A stretch of DNA of 64,000 nt from Bradyrhizobium frederickii (GTDB lineage Bacteria > Pseudomonadota > Alphaproteobacteria > Rhizobiales > Xanthobacteraceae): the NCBI RefSeq assembly GCF_004570865.1, contig NZ_SPQS01000017.1:62001-126000 (forward strand), written 5' to 3'. Every line of letters starts with the position of its first letter. Within the stretch, counting starts at the first letter, position 1. Below the pieces are notes generated by a model that did not search any database, was not told the origin of the DNA, and saw only the letters and a list, made by a program, of their open reading frames with translations. Made by a program: the position numbers and the translations under genes. Shown one piece after another: positions 1 to 7,749 of the stretch.

Positions 1-179
1 CATGCGATGAAGGCGAATGCTTCGCACCTATCAGAGCGATTGGCGCTGCGCGATAGGCAAAAGCGCGCCTGCACGAAATCTGCAAAAGACTCCTGAAGCC
101 GTGCAGACGATGGTCCCGCCTTCTGCACGAGAGGCGTTCAGAGTTCGTCATGCCAACCATCACGAAAGGTCTTCTGGAC

Positions 180-1688
180 ATGACAAGCCTGGCTTCGACG
201 ATCGCAGAGGAAATCAAGCCGATCGGCCATTCCTCGATCCCGGCCAAGGTCGGCCTTGCGCTGGTGCTGGCGGCACTTGCCGACTGGCTGTTCTACGGGC
301 AGCGGATCGGGCTGTCGCTGGCGCTCTTTGCGATCGCGATCGCCGTCGTGTCGGTGTGCTTCAATCGTGCGGCCATGGATCTACGCCGCGCTCTGGTCGG
401 CTCGGCCGTTCTGGCCGCCGGTCTCGTGCCTGTTAGCGACGAGCTCAACACGCTGTCGTTCCTGATCCTGGTCGCATCGTTGATGATCGCGTTGCTGCTC
501 GTGACCAATGCGGAAGCGACCGGGCTCGCCGACCGCGGCCGCGCGCTGCGCAACTTCGTCCTGCTCGGTCCCTTCCGGCTCTTTCTCGATGCGCCCCAGG
601 CGTTCAACGCGTCGGCGCTCACCCGCGGCATCGCGCGCTGGCTGCTGCCGGCGGCGCTCAGCACGGTATTCGTCGCGCTCTTCGCCGCGGCCAATCCGGT
701 GATCGAGCAATGGGTGTCCCTGCTCAATCCGAAGCTCATCCTTCATTATGTCAGCATCCCGCGCGTCCTGTTCTGGGCCCTGATGCTGGCATTGGTCTGG
801 CCGTTCATTCACGTGCGCTGGCGGCGCAAGCCGATCGTCAACACCGCTGTGGCCGACGGTCTCGTGCCGCCGCCGCTCCCGCCCGTTGTCTCCGCCGAAT
901 TTCTCGGCCCCTCCACCATCCTGCGCTCGCTGATCCTGTTCAACCTGCTGTTCGCGGCGCAGTCCGTTCTCGACGGCATCTATCTCTGGGGCCATTTGGC
1001 GCTGCCCGACAATCTGACCTATGCCGGCTATGCGCATCGCGGGGCCTATCCGCTGATCGTAACCGCCCTGCTCGCCGCGGCCTTCGTGCTGGTGGCGATG
1101 CGCCCGGGCGGGCCGGCCGAGAACTCGACGGTGATCCGGCCGCTGGTCTATCTCTGGGTGGGCCAGAACGTGCTTCTCGTCGCCTCCTCCATCCTTCGTC
1201 TCGATCTCTACGTCGGCGTCTACATGCTGACATACTGGCGAATCGCGGCGTTCATCTGGATGGGGCTGGTCGCGTTCGGACTGATCCTGATCGTCGCCCG
1301 CATCGTCCTCAACCGATCCAACCAATGGCTCGTGGCCGCCAATCTGATCGCGCTCGCGATCTCGCTTTATGGCTGCTCGCTGGTGAACTTCGACGCCTTC
1401 ATTGCCGACTACAATGTGGCCCACAGCCGGGAAGCTTCGGGCAACGGCCTGCAGATCGACATGAACTATCTCCTGACACTCGGACCGCAAGCGCTGCCCG
1501 CCATCGACAAGGCGATCATGCTTCGACCCGGCACTCCCGAGAGCTGCCTTGTGTCGCGACGCGACCGCCTTGTAGAACAGCAGCGCCAGGATCTGGCCTG
1601 GCGGAGCTGGGGCTTTCGGAGCTGGCGGCTGCAGCGCCGGCTGGACGCGCTGGCGAAAGACCCGTCCGGCAGCCGGCCGGTCGGGTGA
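180..1688 (+). CDS. DUF4173-type multi-pass inner-membrane protein
   Basis: A 502-residue protein with about ten to twelve hydrophobic segments spread from residue 20 to 430 and a soluble Arg-rich C-terminal tail of about 80 residues. It resembles DUF4173/DUF4153 membrane proteins, whose function is unknown. ATG 180 is preferred over the in-frame ATG 150 because 150 has no purine-rich site upstream, while an AAGG lies about 10 nt before 180. It ends 12 nt before the response regulator gene, so it probably shares a transcript with the two-component system and may be its target or accessory. The family call rests on recognition of the hydrophobic pattern. Confidence 0.8.
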   Translation: MTSLASTIAEEIKPIGHSSIPAKVGLALVLAALADWLFYGQRIGLSLALFAIAIAVVSVCFNRAAMDLRRALVGSAVLAAGLVPVSDELNTLSFLILVASLMIALLLVTNAEATGLADRGRALRNFVLLGPFRLFLDAPQAFNASALTRGIARWLLPAALSTVFVALFAAANPVIEQWVSLLNPKLILHYVSIPRVLFWALMLALVWPFIHVRWRRKPIVNTAVADGLVPPPLPPVVSAEFLGPSTILRSLILFNLLFAAQSVLDGIYLWGHLALPDNLTYAGYAHRGAYPLIVTALLAAAFVLVAMRPGGPAENSTVIRPLVYLWVGQNVLLVASSILRLDLYVGVYMLTYWRIAAFIWMGLVAFGLILIVARIVLNRSNQWLVAANLIALAISLYGCSLVNFDAFIADYNVAHSREASGNGLQIDMNYLLTLGPQALPAIDKAIMLRPGTPESCLVSRRDRLVEQQRQDLAWRSWGFRSWRLQRRLDALAKDPSGSRPVG

Positions 1689-1700
1689 GCGGAGAGTTTC

Positions 1701-2405
1701 TTGGCGCATCGCATCCTCATCGTCGACGACGAAGGCCACATCCGCGAGGTCATCCGCGTCGCCTTGAAGAAGGCCGGCATGGACGTGATCGAGGCCCGCG
1801 ACGGCAAGGAGGCGCTTCTCCGCGTCGCCGCCGACAAGCCCGACCTGATCGTGCTCGACATCGGCATGCCCGAGTTCGACGGCCTCGACGTCTGCCGCGA
1901 GGTGCGCAAGACCTCCGACGTGCCGATCCTGTTCCTGTCGGCGCGCGACGAGGAGATCGACCGCATTCTCGGTCTCGAAATCGGTGGCGACGACTATGTG
2001 ACAAAGCCGTTCAGCCCGCGCGAGCTGGTGGCGCGGGTCAATGTCATCCTGCGCCGCCTCAGCCCGCGCAACGGCGAGGCCAAGGCTGGCCCCGCCGCGC
2101 TTGCCCAAGGCAGTCTGCTGATCGATCCCGAGCAGCACGTGGCGTCCTTTGCCGGCGCGCCGCTGAAGCTGACCGCGATCGAGTTCGGCATTTTGCGTGC
2201 GTTCCTGACGCGGCCGACCTCGGTGTTCAACCGCGAGCAGCTGATGCGGGCGGCTTATCAGCTCAACATCCAGGTCTCCGACCGCACCATCGACAGCCAC
2301 ATCCGCAACATCCGCGCCAAGCTCGCGGCGCTGGCCTGCGACAACGTGATCGAGACCATCCACGGCGTCGGCTTCAAGCTCGGCCGCTGCGAGAAAGAGG
2401 CATGA
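1701..2405 (+). CDS. creB: OmpR-family response regulator, CreB-like
   Basis: This is a 234-residue regulator with an N-terminal receiver and a C-terminal winged helix. The receiver has an acidic pair at D9-D10, a phosphoacceptor at D53 (context VLDIGMPEFDG) and the conserved Lys at K102 (TKPFSPREL). The winged helix contains the typical LTAIEFGIL and SDRTIDSHIRNIRAKL segments. The start is TTG 1701, 10 nt after GGAGAG. The stop overlaps the start of the kinase gene by 4 nt (ATGA), so the two are translationally coupled. CreB is the best match because the partner kinase resembles CreC; the genes controlled cannot be read from the sequence. Confidence 0.85.
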   Translation: MAHRILIVDDEGHIREVIRVALKKAGMDVIEARDGKEALLRVAADKPDLIVLDIGMPEFDGLDVCREVRKTSDVPILFLSARDEEIDRILGLEIGGDDYVTKPFSPRELVARVNVILRRLSPRNGEAKAGPAALAQGSLLIDPEQHVASFAGAPLKLTAIEFGILRAFLTRPTSVFNREQLMRAAYQLNIQVSDRTIDSHIRNIRAKLAALACDNVIETIHGVGFKLGRCEKEA

Positions 2406-3988
2406 AGGCGGCGCCCGACAAATGGCGGCCGTCGCTCGGCCTCGTGATCTTCGCGGTGCTGACCACCGTCGCCGTGCTGCCGCTGGTCGGCCTGTTCTTC
2501 TTCCGCCTCTACGACAACCAGCTGATCCGCCAGACCCAGGCCGAGCTGATTGCGCAGAGCCGTGTGCTGGCCACGATCTACGCGCAGGAAGTTTTGGCGC
2601 GGCTCGACAGCGGGCTGACGCTCGGGGCCGAAGTGCCGCCGAACGTGCTGCCCGATCCCGGCGACCCGGTGACGCCGATCCGGCCCGCGCTCGATCTCAC
2701 CGCCAACGATCTGCTGCGACGTCGACCGGATGCGCTGCCAGCGCCCCGGCCCGCCCAGCCCGGCTATGTCGAGATCGGCGCAAGACTGACGCCGATCATC
2801 CGCGAGACCCAGAAGGTGACGCTGGCGGGCTTTCGGATCCTCGATCCGCAGGGCGTCGTCATCGCCGGGCGGCAGGAGGTCGGGCAGTCGCTCGCCCATA
2901 TCGAGGAGGTCGCGGACGCGCTGCACGGGCAATACCGCGCCACTTTGCGCAACCGCGTGCCGGACAAGCCGCCGCCGCCGATTTATTCCTTCAGCCGCGG
3001 CCTCGGCGTGCACGTGTTCTCGGCGATGCCCGTCATCGTCAACAACCGCGTCGCGGGCGTGATCTACACCACGCGGACGCCGAGCAACATCTTCGATCAT
3101 CTCTACCAGGAGCGGGCCAAGTTCGTGCTGGCCGGCCTCGCCGTCATCCTCGGCACCATCGCGATCGGCCTCGTATTCTCGCGCACCATCACCCTGCCAA
3201 TGCGCGAGCTGGTCGACCGCGCCGCCAGAATCGGCCGCGGCGACCGCGAGGCGTTCCAGCCGCTCCGGCATTACGGCACGCGCGAGTTCGCCCAGCTCTC
3301 GCACAGCTTCCTCGGCATGGCCGAGCAGCTGGCGCGGCGCTCGGACTATATCGCGACATTCTCGGCCCACCTCACCCACGAGCTGAAATCGCCGCTGACC
3401 TCGATCAAGGGCGCGGCCGAGCTACTGCAGGATTCGGTGCAGGGCAAGGCAGGCAGCCTGACGCCGGCCGAGCAGAACACCTTCATCGCCAACATCCTCT
3501 CGGACACCCAGCGGCTGGAGGCGATGGCGCAGCGGCTGCGCGAACTCGCGCGCGCCGAGAGCCTGCCGCAGAACGAGCGCACCGAGCTCGCGCCGGTGAT
3601 CGCGGATCTCAAGACCCGGTTTCCGGAAAGCTCGATCGAGGCCAGCGGCAGCCTTGACCGCTCCATCGCCATGTCAGGCGAGAAGGCGCTGATCGTGCTG
3701 TCGCATCTTGCCGACAACGCGATGCGGCACAAGGCGAGGGCGATCCGGCTAGAGGCGGCCTTCGAGCGCACGACCCTGCGTCTGACGGTGAGCAATGACG
3801 GCGAACCGATCTCAGCGCCGAACCGCGACAGGATTTTCGACGCCTTCTTCACCACCCGCCGCGACCAGGGCGGCACCGGGATGGGGCTTGCGATCGCGCG
3901 GGCGGTGATGGCGAGCCATGGCGGCTCGATCAGCCTCAAGCCGACCGAAGTGGGGGCGGCCTTCGAGCTCCAATTTCCAATAGCCTAG
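2402..3988 (+). CDS. creC: Membrane sensor histidine kinase, CreC-like
   Basis: This 528-residue kinase has a first membrane segment at about residues 13-35, a periplasmic sensor of about 200 residues, a second membrane segment at about 240-262, a HAMP linker, a dimerisation domain and an ATPase domain. The phosphoacceptor is H326 in THELKSPL followed by GAAELL, which closely matches E. coli CreC. The N-box (ADNAMRH), the G1 box (NDGEP) and a glycine-rich G2 box (GGTGMGLAIA) are all present, so the kinase should be active. The start overlaps the regulator gene by 4 nt. The ligand is unknown. Confidence 0.85.
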   Translation: MKAAPDKWRPSLGLVIFAVLTTVAVLPLVGLFFFRLYDNQLIRQTQAELIAQSRVLATIYAQEVLARLDSGLTLGAEVPPNVLPDPGDPVTPIRPALDLTANDLLRRRPDALPAPRPAQPGYVEIGARLTPIIRETQKVTLAGFRILDPQGVVIAGRQEVGQSLAHIEEVADALHGQYRATLRNRVPDKPPPPIYSFSRGLGVHVFSAMPVIVNNRVAGVIYTTRTPSNIFDHLYQERAKFVLAGLAVILGTIAIGLVFSRTITLPMRELVDRAARIGRGDREAFQPLRHYGTREFAQLSHSFLGMAEQLARRSDYIATFSAHLTHELKSPLTSIKGAAELLQDSVQGKAGSLTPAEQNTFIANILSDTQRLEAMAQRLRELARAESLPQNERTELAPVIADLKTRFPESSIEASGSLDRSIAMSGEKALIVLSHLADNAMRHKARAIRLEAAFERTTLRLTVSNDGEPISAPNRDRIFDAFFTTRRDQGGTGMGLAIARAVMASHGGSISLKPTEVGAAFELQFPIA

Positions 3989-4125
3989 ATCGCAAAGACC
4001 CAGGCGGCGACGATGGTACCGATGGTGACCAGGCCCGCGATGGTCCAGCCGGCGGCATATTCCAGCTCGGGATGACCGGTCGCCCGCATGATCTCTGCCG
4101 GATCGGCGGTATGCTTCTGTGCCAT
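3985..4125 (-). CDS. Small single-pass membrane protein (46 aa)
   Basis: A short ORF of 46 residues. The first 20 residues are polar (MAQKHTADPAEIMRATG), followed by one hydrophobic helix of about 22 residues ending WVFAI. Codon third positions are strongly G/C, as in neighbouring genes. Its stop shares the tetranucleotide CTAG with the stop of the convergent kinase gene, so the two genes overlap tail to tail by 3 nt. No family is recognised. The reading frame, composition and membrane helix make it more likely real than chance, but there is no functional evidence. Confidence 0.5.
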   Translation of the reverse strand: MAQKHTADPAEIMRATGHPELEYAAGWTIAGLVTIGTIVAAWVFAI

Positions 4126-4197
4126 GACAGCCTCTCGCGCGTTACCTCCCGCGTCATATGTAAGTCGCTTGGGGCGGCAAAAGGTTCCGTCACGGAA

Positions 4198-4776
4198 ATG
4201 CGAGAAATGACGCAGCTCGGATTATTCACTGAGCCGGAAGCAGGGCCATCCGGGCTTCGCTATGCCGACAATTTTATCGAAGCCGCCGTCGAGCAGGATC
4301 TGATCGGCCGCATCGCAGCATTGCCGCTCCAGCGCTTCCAGTTCGGGGCGTTCGAAGGCAACCGCCGGGTGGCGTCCTTCGGCTGCCGCTATGACTATTC
4401 GCTGCAGCGGCTGGCCGAGGCGGAGCCGATCCCGGACTGGCTCCTGCCGATCGCGCGCCGGGTCGAGGCCTGGGCGGGACTGCCGGAGGCCAGCGTCCGG
4501 CAGGTGCTCTGTACCGAATACGAGATCGGAGTCGGCATCGGCTGGCACCGCGACAAGCCGCAGTTTAAGGAGGTCCTGGGACTGTCGCTGGGCTCGGCCT
4601 GCAAGTTCCGCTTCCGCCGGCGGTGCGGCGACAAATGGCAGCGCCACACGCTCGAGACGCGGCCGCGCTCGCTTTACCTGATGCAAGGCGAGGCGCGCTC
4701 GCAATGGGAGCACAGCATCCCGCCGGTCGAGGCGCGCCGTTACTCCATCACGTTTCGGACGATGAAGCGGACCTGA
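4198..4776 (+). CDS. alkB: AlkB-type 2-oxoglutarate/Fe(II) dioxygenase
   Basis: This 192-residue protein is the length of compact bacterial AlkB homologues, which repair alkylated bases (1-methyladenine, 3-methylcytosine) by oxidative demethylation. The iron ligands are visible: the HxD pair in GWHRDKPQF and a distal His in WEHSIPP. The 2-oxoglutarate-binding arginines are in RRYSITFR. Starts at 4198 and 4207 are both possible; neither has a strong Shine-Dalgarno. It stands alone, and the 270 nt downstream show no gene. No Ada-type regulator is adjacent, so the usual adaptive-response context is missing. Confidence 0.9.
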   Translation: MREMTQLGLFTEPEAGPSGLRYADNFIEAAVEQDLIGRIAALPLQRFQFGAFEGNRRVASFGCRYDYSLQRLAEAEPIPDWLLPIARRVEAWAGLPEASVRQVLCTEYEIGVGIGWHRDKPQFKEVLGLSLGSACKFRFRRRCGDKWQRHTLETRPRSLYLMQGEARSQWEHSIPPVEARRYSITFRTMKRT

Positions 4777-5048
4777 CGGGCCGTCCAAACCAAAAACTTT
4801 CGAAAACAACCCCATGCACAGTAGAAGGCCATCCCGGCTCGAGCCCCGGCGGCGTCGCGCAGCCGTCCCGGGGGGACCGTACTTGCGTACCAAAGGCAGC
4901 TGCACGCCGGACCGGCCGCCCGTTCCGTGCGGCCGCGAATCGGTGGGAGGTGCCGCGAATTCGCCTCAAGGCCGGCTGACTAATGAGGCGAATTGAAAAG
5001 ACGGGCCACATCAGCGGGCCAATATGGGCCCCGAAGGCCGGCATCACC

Positions 5049-5978
5049 ATGAAGAATTGTCTGACATTTTTCCTGCTTCTGACCATGGCGGCGGCCTCTG
5101 CCCATGTCGTAGCGCCGGCAAGGCTGACGAGCCCCTCAGATCTCATCCGGGTCGGCCTCACCGATTCCGACACCACCGCCGGCGGCACCGCGCGGCTGTG
5201 CGAGCAGGTCACCTTCTCGCGCGGCCTGCGCTACGGCGAGAGCGAAGCTAACGTGCTCGATGTCGCCGCCAGCGCCACCAAGGCGGATACGCCGCGGCCG
5301 GTGCTGCTGTTCGTGACCGGCGACACCTTCACCGGCGACCACGCCGCGCCGGAATTGTCGCGCCAGATCCAGGACCAGGCGATGTGCTTTGCCGCGCGCA
5401 ACGACATGATCGGCGTGCGCGTCAATTATCGCCTGGCGCCGTCAGCGACCTGGCCAGCCGGGGCGACCGACGTGGCGGCGGCGCTGTCCTGGGTTCACGG
5501 CAATATCGACCTGTTCAACGGCGACGCCCGCGAGATCGTTGCGGTCGGCTACGGCGCCGGCGCCTTCCATGTCGCCACCATGCTGGCGCATCCCGAGTTT
5601 CAGACCGACCGCGCCGATGTCGCCGCCGTTGTCCTGGTGTCCGGCATCTACCGCGCCGGCAAGGACGCGAGCGACAGCGAGAAGGCCTATCTCGGCAGCG
5701 ACGCCGGCCAATACAACAAGCGCTCGGTCTTCCCGGGTATCCTCAATGTCGATGTGCCGATCGTGCTGGCTTGGTCCACCGACGATTCCGCCGGCACCGT
5801 GGCACAGGGCGAAACCTTGAAGAAGACGCTCTGCGGCGCCGGCCATTGCCCGCGCAGCGCGCTGCTGCGCAGCCGCGACGGCATCGCGAGCGCCCTCGGT
5901 CTCGACGGCTCGGGCGACAGCCTCGCCGAGCCGACGCTGCTGCTGGTGCGCCAGCTGGAGGCGCGGGGGCTGCCGTAG
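5049..5978 (+). CDS. Exported alpha/beta-hydrolase-like protein lacking the catalytic Ser
   Basis: A 309-residue protein with an N-terminal signal peptide (MKNCLTFFLLLTMAAASA, cleavage near residue 18). The fold matches carboxylesterases of the BD-FAE/HSL type: a strand-turn LLFV at about 86, VNYRLAP at 126, and the nucleophile elbow at 167-171. The elbow reads GYGAG, so the Ser position is G169. The oxyanion HGG motif is replaced by TGD, and no clear catalytic His is seen near the C-terminus (SRDGIAS). ATG 5049 is chosen over the upstream ATG 4983 because it starts the signal peptide. It is probably a non-catalytic periplasmic binding or scaffold protein. Confidence 0.75.
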   Translation: MKNCLTFFLLLTMAAASAHVVAPARLTSPSDLIRVGLTDSDTTAGGTARLCEQVTFSRGLRYGESEANVLDVAASATKADTPRPVLLFVTGDTFTGDHAAPELSRQIQDQAMCFAARNDMIGVRVNYRLAPSATWPAGATDVAAALSWVHGNIDLFNGDAREIVAVGYGAGAFHVATMLAHPEFQTDRADVAAVVLVSGIYRAGKDASDSEKAYLGSDAGQYNKRSVFPGILNVDVPIVLAWSTDDSAGTVAQGETLKKTLCGAGHCPRSALLRSRDGIASALGLDGSGDSLAEPTLLLVRQLEARGLP

Positions 5979-6024
5979 CAGGGGCGTTGCTCCGCTATCG
6001 ACAACTCACACCATTTGCTAGGCC

Positions 6025-6180
6025 ACCCCTCTCCCTCGCCCTCCCCCGCAAGGGGGAGGGAGCGCGGCGGAGTACGCGGTTAGACCGCGGCTCGTCGCAA
6101 GCGTCTTGATAAGTCGAGTCACCCACCACGCGCTTGGTGTGTCCCCTCCCCCCTTGCGGGGGAGGGTTAGGGAGAGGGGT
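6025..6180. repeat. MITE-like element with about 36-bp inverted ends
   Basis: The two ends (about 6025-6060 and 6145-6180) are near-perfect inverted copies of each other, starting ACCCCTCTCCCT and containing CCCTCCCCCGCAAGG. Each end can also fold on itself. The 85-nt centre has no ORF. Related CCCGCAAGCGGG cores recur at 34220-34367 and 56908-57048, with a degenerate relative near 7612-7690. No target-site duplication is obvious and no transposase is near. It occupies most of the 389-nt gap between the esterase-like gene and the periplasmic-binding-protein gene. Confidence 0.7.
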
Positions 6181-6296
6181 ACCACACGGGGACTCTCGAT
6201 CAGGAAAGAGCAACGCTCGTCCGCAGGACCCGACAATCCGGTCAACACGCCTGCCGTTTCGCCCGCGACCCGCCAGGCCACACGATCGCCAAACGC

Positions 6297-6310
6297 TTGA
6301 CCTACATCAA
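6297..6310 (+). promoter_or_regulatory. FixK/FNR-type box upstream of binding-protein gene
   Basis: The sequence TTGACCTACATCAA has the exact TTGA-N6-TCAA dyad recognised by FNR/FixK regulators. Its centre is about 64 nt before the start codon at 6368, which leaves room for a class II promoter with a start site near 6344. In bradyrhizobia FixK2 activates genes under low oxygen. Binding is inferred from the motif and position only. Confidence 0.55.
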
Positions 6311-6367
6311 TCGGCCTTGGTGCGAACTGAGCCGACCTCGTTGGGGGCCAACGACAAGGTGTCGAGC

Positions 6368-7591
6368 ATGCGCGTCACCGGAAGAGTGCTGTTCATTTCG
6401 ATCGTCGCTTTCGCCTCGCTGGGGGCGATGTCGCAGCAACACGCCGAGCAGCCGGCGAGCGACAAGGAAATCCGCATCGGCAATGTCATGCCGTATTCGG
6501 GGGCGCTTTCTGAATTCGGCGCGATCGGTCAGGCGGAAGCCGCCTATTTCGACATGATCAACGCGCGCGGCGGCATCAACGGCCGCAAGATCCGCTTCAT
6601 CACGCGCGATGACAATTCCGATCCGTCGACGGCGCTGGAGCTGACGCGCAATCTGGTCGAGAAGGACGACGTGCACCTGATGTTCGGATCGTTCGGCACG
6701 CCCGGCAATCTCGCCGCGCGCTGGTATTTGAACGAGAAGAAGGTCCCGCAGCTTTTCGTCGCCTCCGGCGACGAGGAGCTGAGCCAGGCCAGGGCGTTCC
6801 CCTGGACCATGGGCTGGCAGCCGTCGATCCGGTCGGAGGGGCGCATCTACGCCAACTACATTCAGGCTTATTACCCCAGCAAGAAAATCGTCGTGCTCTG
6901 GCAGAACGACCAGTTCGGACGCATGCTCTACAAGGGGATCCAGGAGGGACTGGGCGACCTGAACCGCCATGTCCTCGTCGACATCGCCTTTGACATCGGG
7001 GACGAGCACCTCGACGGCCACGTCTCGATCCTCAAGCGCGCCGGTGCCGATATCTTCGTCTTCCTCGGCGTGCCATCGACGGCCTCCAAGGTGATCAAGC
7101 TCGCGGCTTCGCTCAACTGGCGCCCGGTCTTCATCGTCAACGATGCCTCCGCCTCGATCGCCAATGCGATGGCGCCCGCGGGCCTGGAGAATTCGGCCGG
7201 CGTTATCTCGGCGGCGTTCCTGAAGGACCCGAGCGATCCCGCCTGGAAAGACGATCCCGCCATGAAGGAATGGTTCGCCTTCATGGACAAGTACCATCAG
7301 TTCGAAAGCACCAACAACAACGCCGCGGTCTACGGCTACGCCGCGGCCGAGGCGTTGACGCAGGTGCTGAAGCAGTGCGGCGACGACCTGTCACGCGAGA
7401 ACATCATGCGTCAGGCGGCCTCGTTGAGGGGTTACAACCCCTCCGTCGCGCTGCCCAACATCAGGATGAATACCTCGCCGAGCAATTATCTGCCGATCAA
7501 GCAGATGCGGCTGGTCCAGTTCGACGGACGGTCGTGGCAGCCTTTTGGCGAGGTGATCGAGACGGCGTTCACGGAGGGGGCGGCAAGGTGA
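6368..7591 (+). CDS. ABC-type periplasmic substrate-binding protein (branched-chain amino acid family)
   Basis: A 407-residue exported protein. After a signal peptide of about 26 residues it begins the mature domain with EIRIGNVMPYSG, the usual opening of LivJ-type (Peripla_BP_6) receptors. It continues with the A-Y-FDMINARGGINGRKI pattern and a two-lobe length typical of the family. Ligands in this family range from branched-chain amino acids to urea, amides and aromatic acids, so the substrate cannot be assigned. No permease or ATPase gene is adjacent. A FixK-like box lies upstream, suggesting low-oxygen expression. Confidence 0.88.
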   Translation: MRVTGRVLFISIVAFASLGAMSQQHAEQPASDKEIRIGNVMPYSGALSEFGAIGQAEAAYFDMINARGGINGRKIRFITRDDNSDPSTALELTRNLVEKDDVHLMFGSFGTPGNLAARWYLNEKKVPQLFVASGDEELSQARAFPWTMGWQPSIRSEGRIYANYIQAYYPSKKIVVLWQNDQFGRMLYKGIQEGLGDLNRHVLVDIAFDIGDEHLDGHVSILKRAGADIFVFLGVPSTASKVIKLAASLNWRPVFIVNDASASIANAMAPAGLENSAGVISAAFLKDPSDPAWKDDPAMKEWFAFMDKYHQFESTNNNAAVYGYAAAEALTQVLKQCGDDLSRENIMRQAASLRGYNPSVALPNIRMNTSPSNYLPIKQMRLVQFDGRSWQPFGEVIETAFTEGAAR

Positions 7592-7749
7592 GGTGGCCCA
7601 GTGCGCGCGGTGACGTACCCTTACCCGCCCCTGGAGGGTCCTCTGAGGGGGAGGGTCGGCTCACATTGAGCACAGCGAGATATGAGACGGGGGTTAGGTG
7701 AAGGTCTCTCCACACATGGTCTGCCCGTGCGAGAGATCACGCCAGCCCG

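Noticed and set aside
381..2363. Minus-strand open frame of 660 codons over the DUF4173 and creB-like genes
   Set aside because: It crosses two convincing genes and their junction, and its composition is that of a shadow frame.
710..2401. Extension of the CreC-like kinase to 1092 residues
   Set aside because: The extra region overlaps the DUF4173 and creB-like genes in another frame. The kinase starts naturally at the ATGA overlap at 2402.
4777..5048. tRNA-like or att-like sequence downstream of alkB
   Set aside because: A GGCTCGAGCC palindrome resembles a T-loop, but no acceptor, anticodon or D-arm pairing can be formed, so no tRNA is called.
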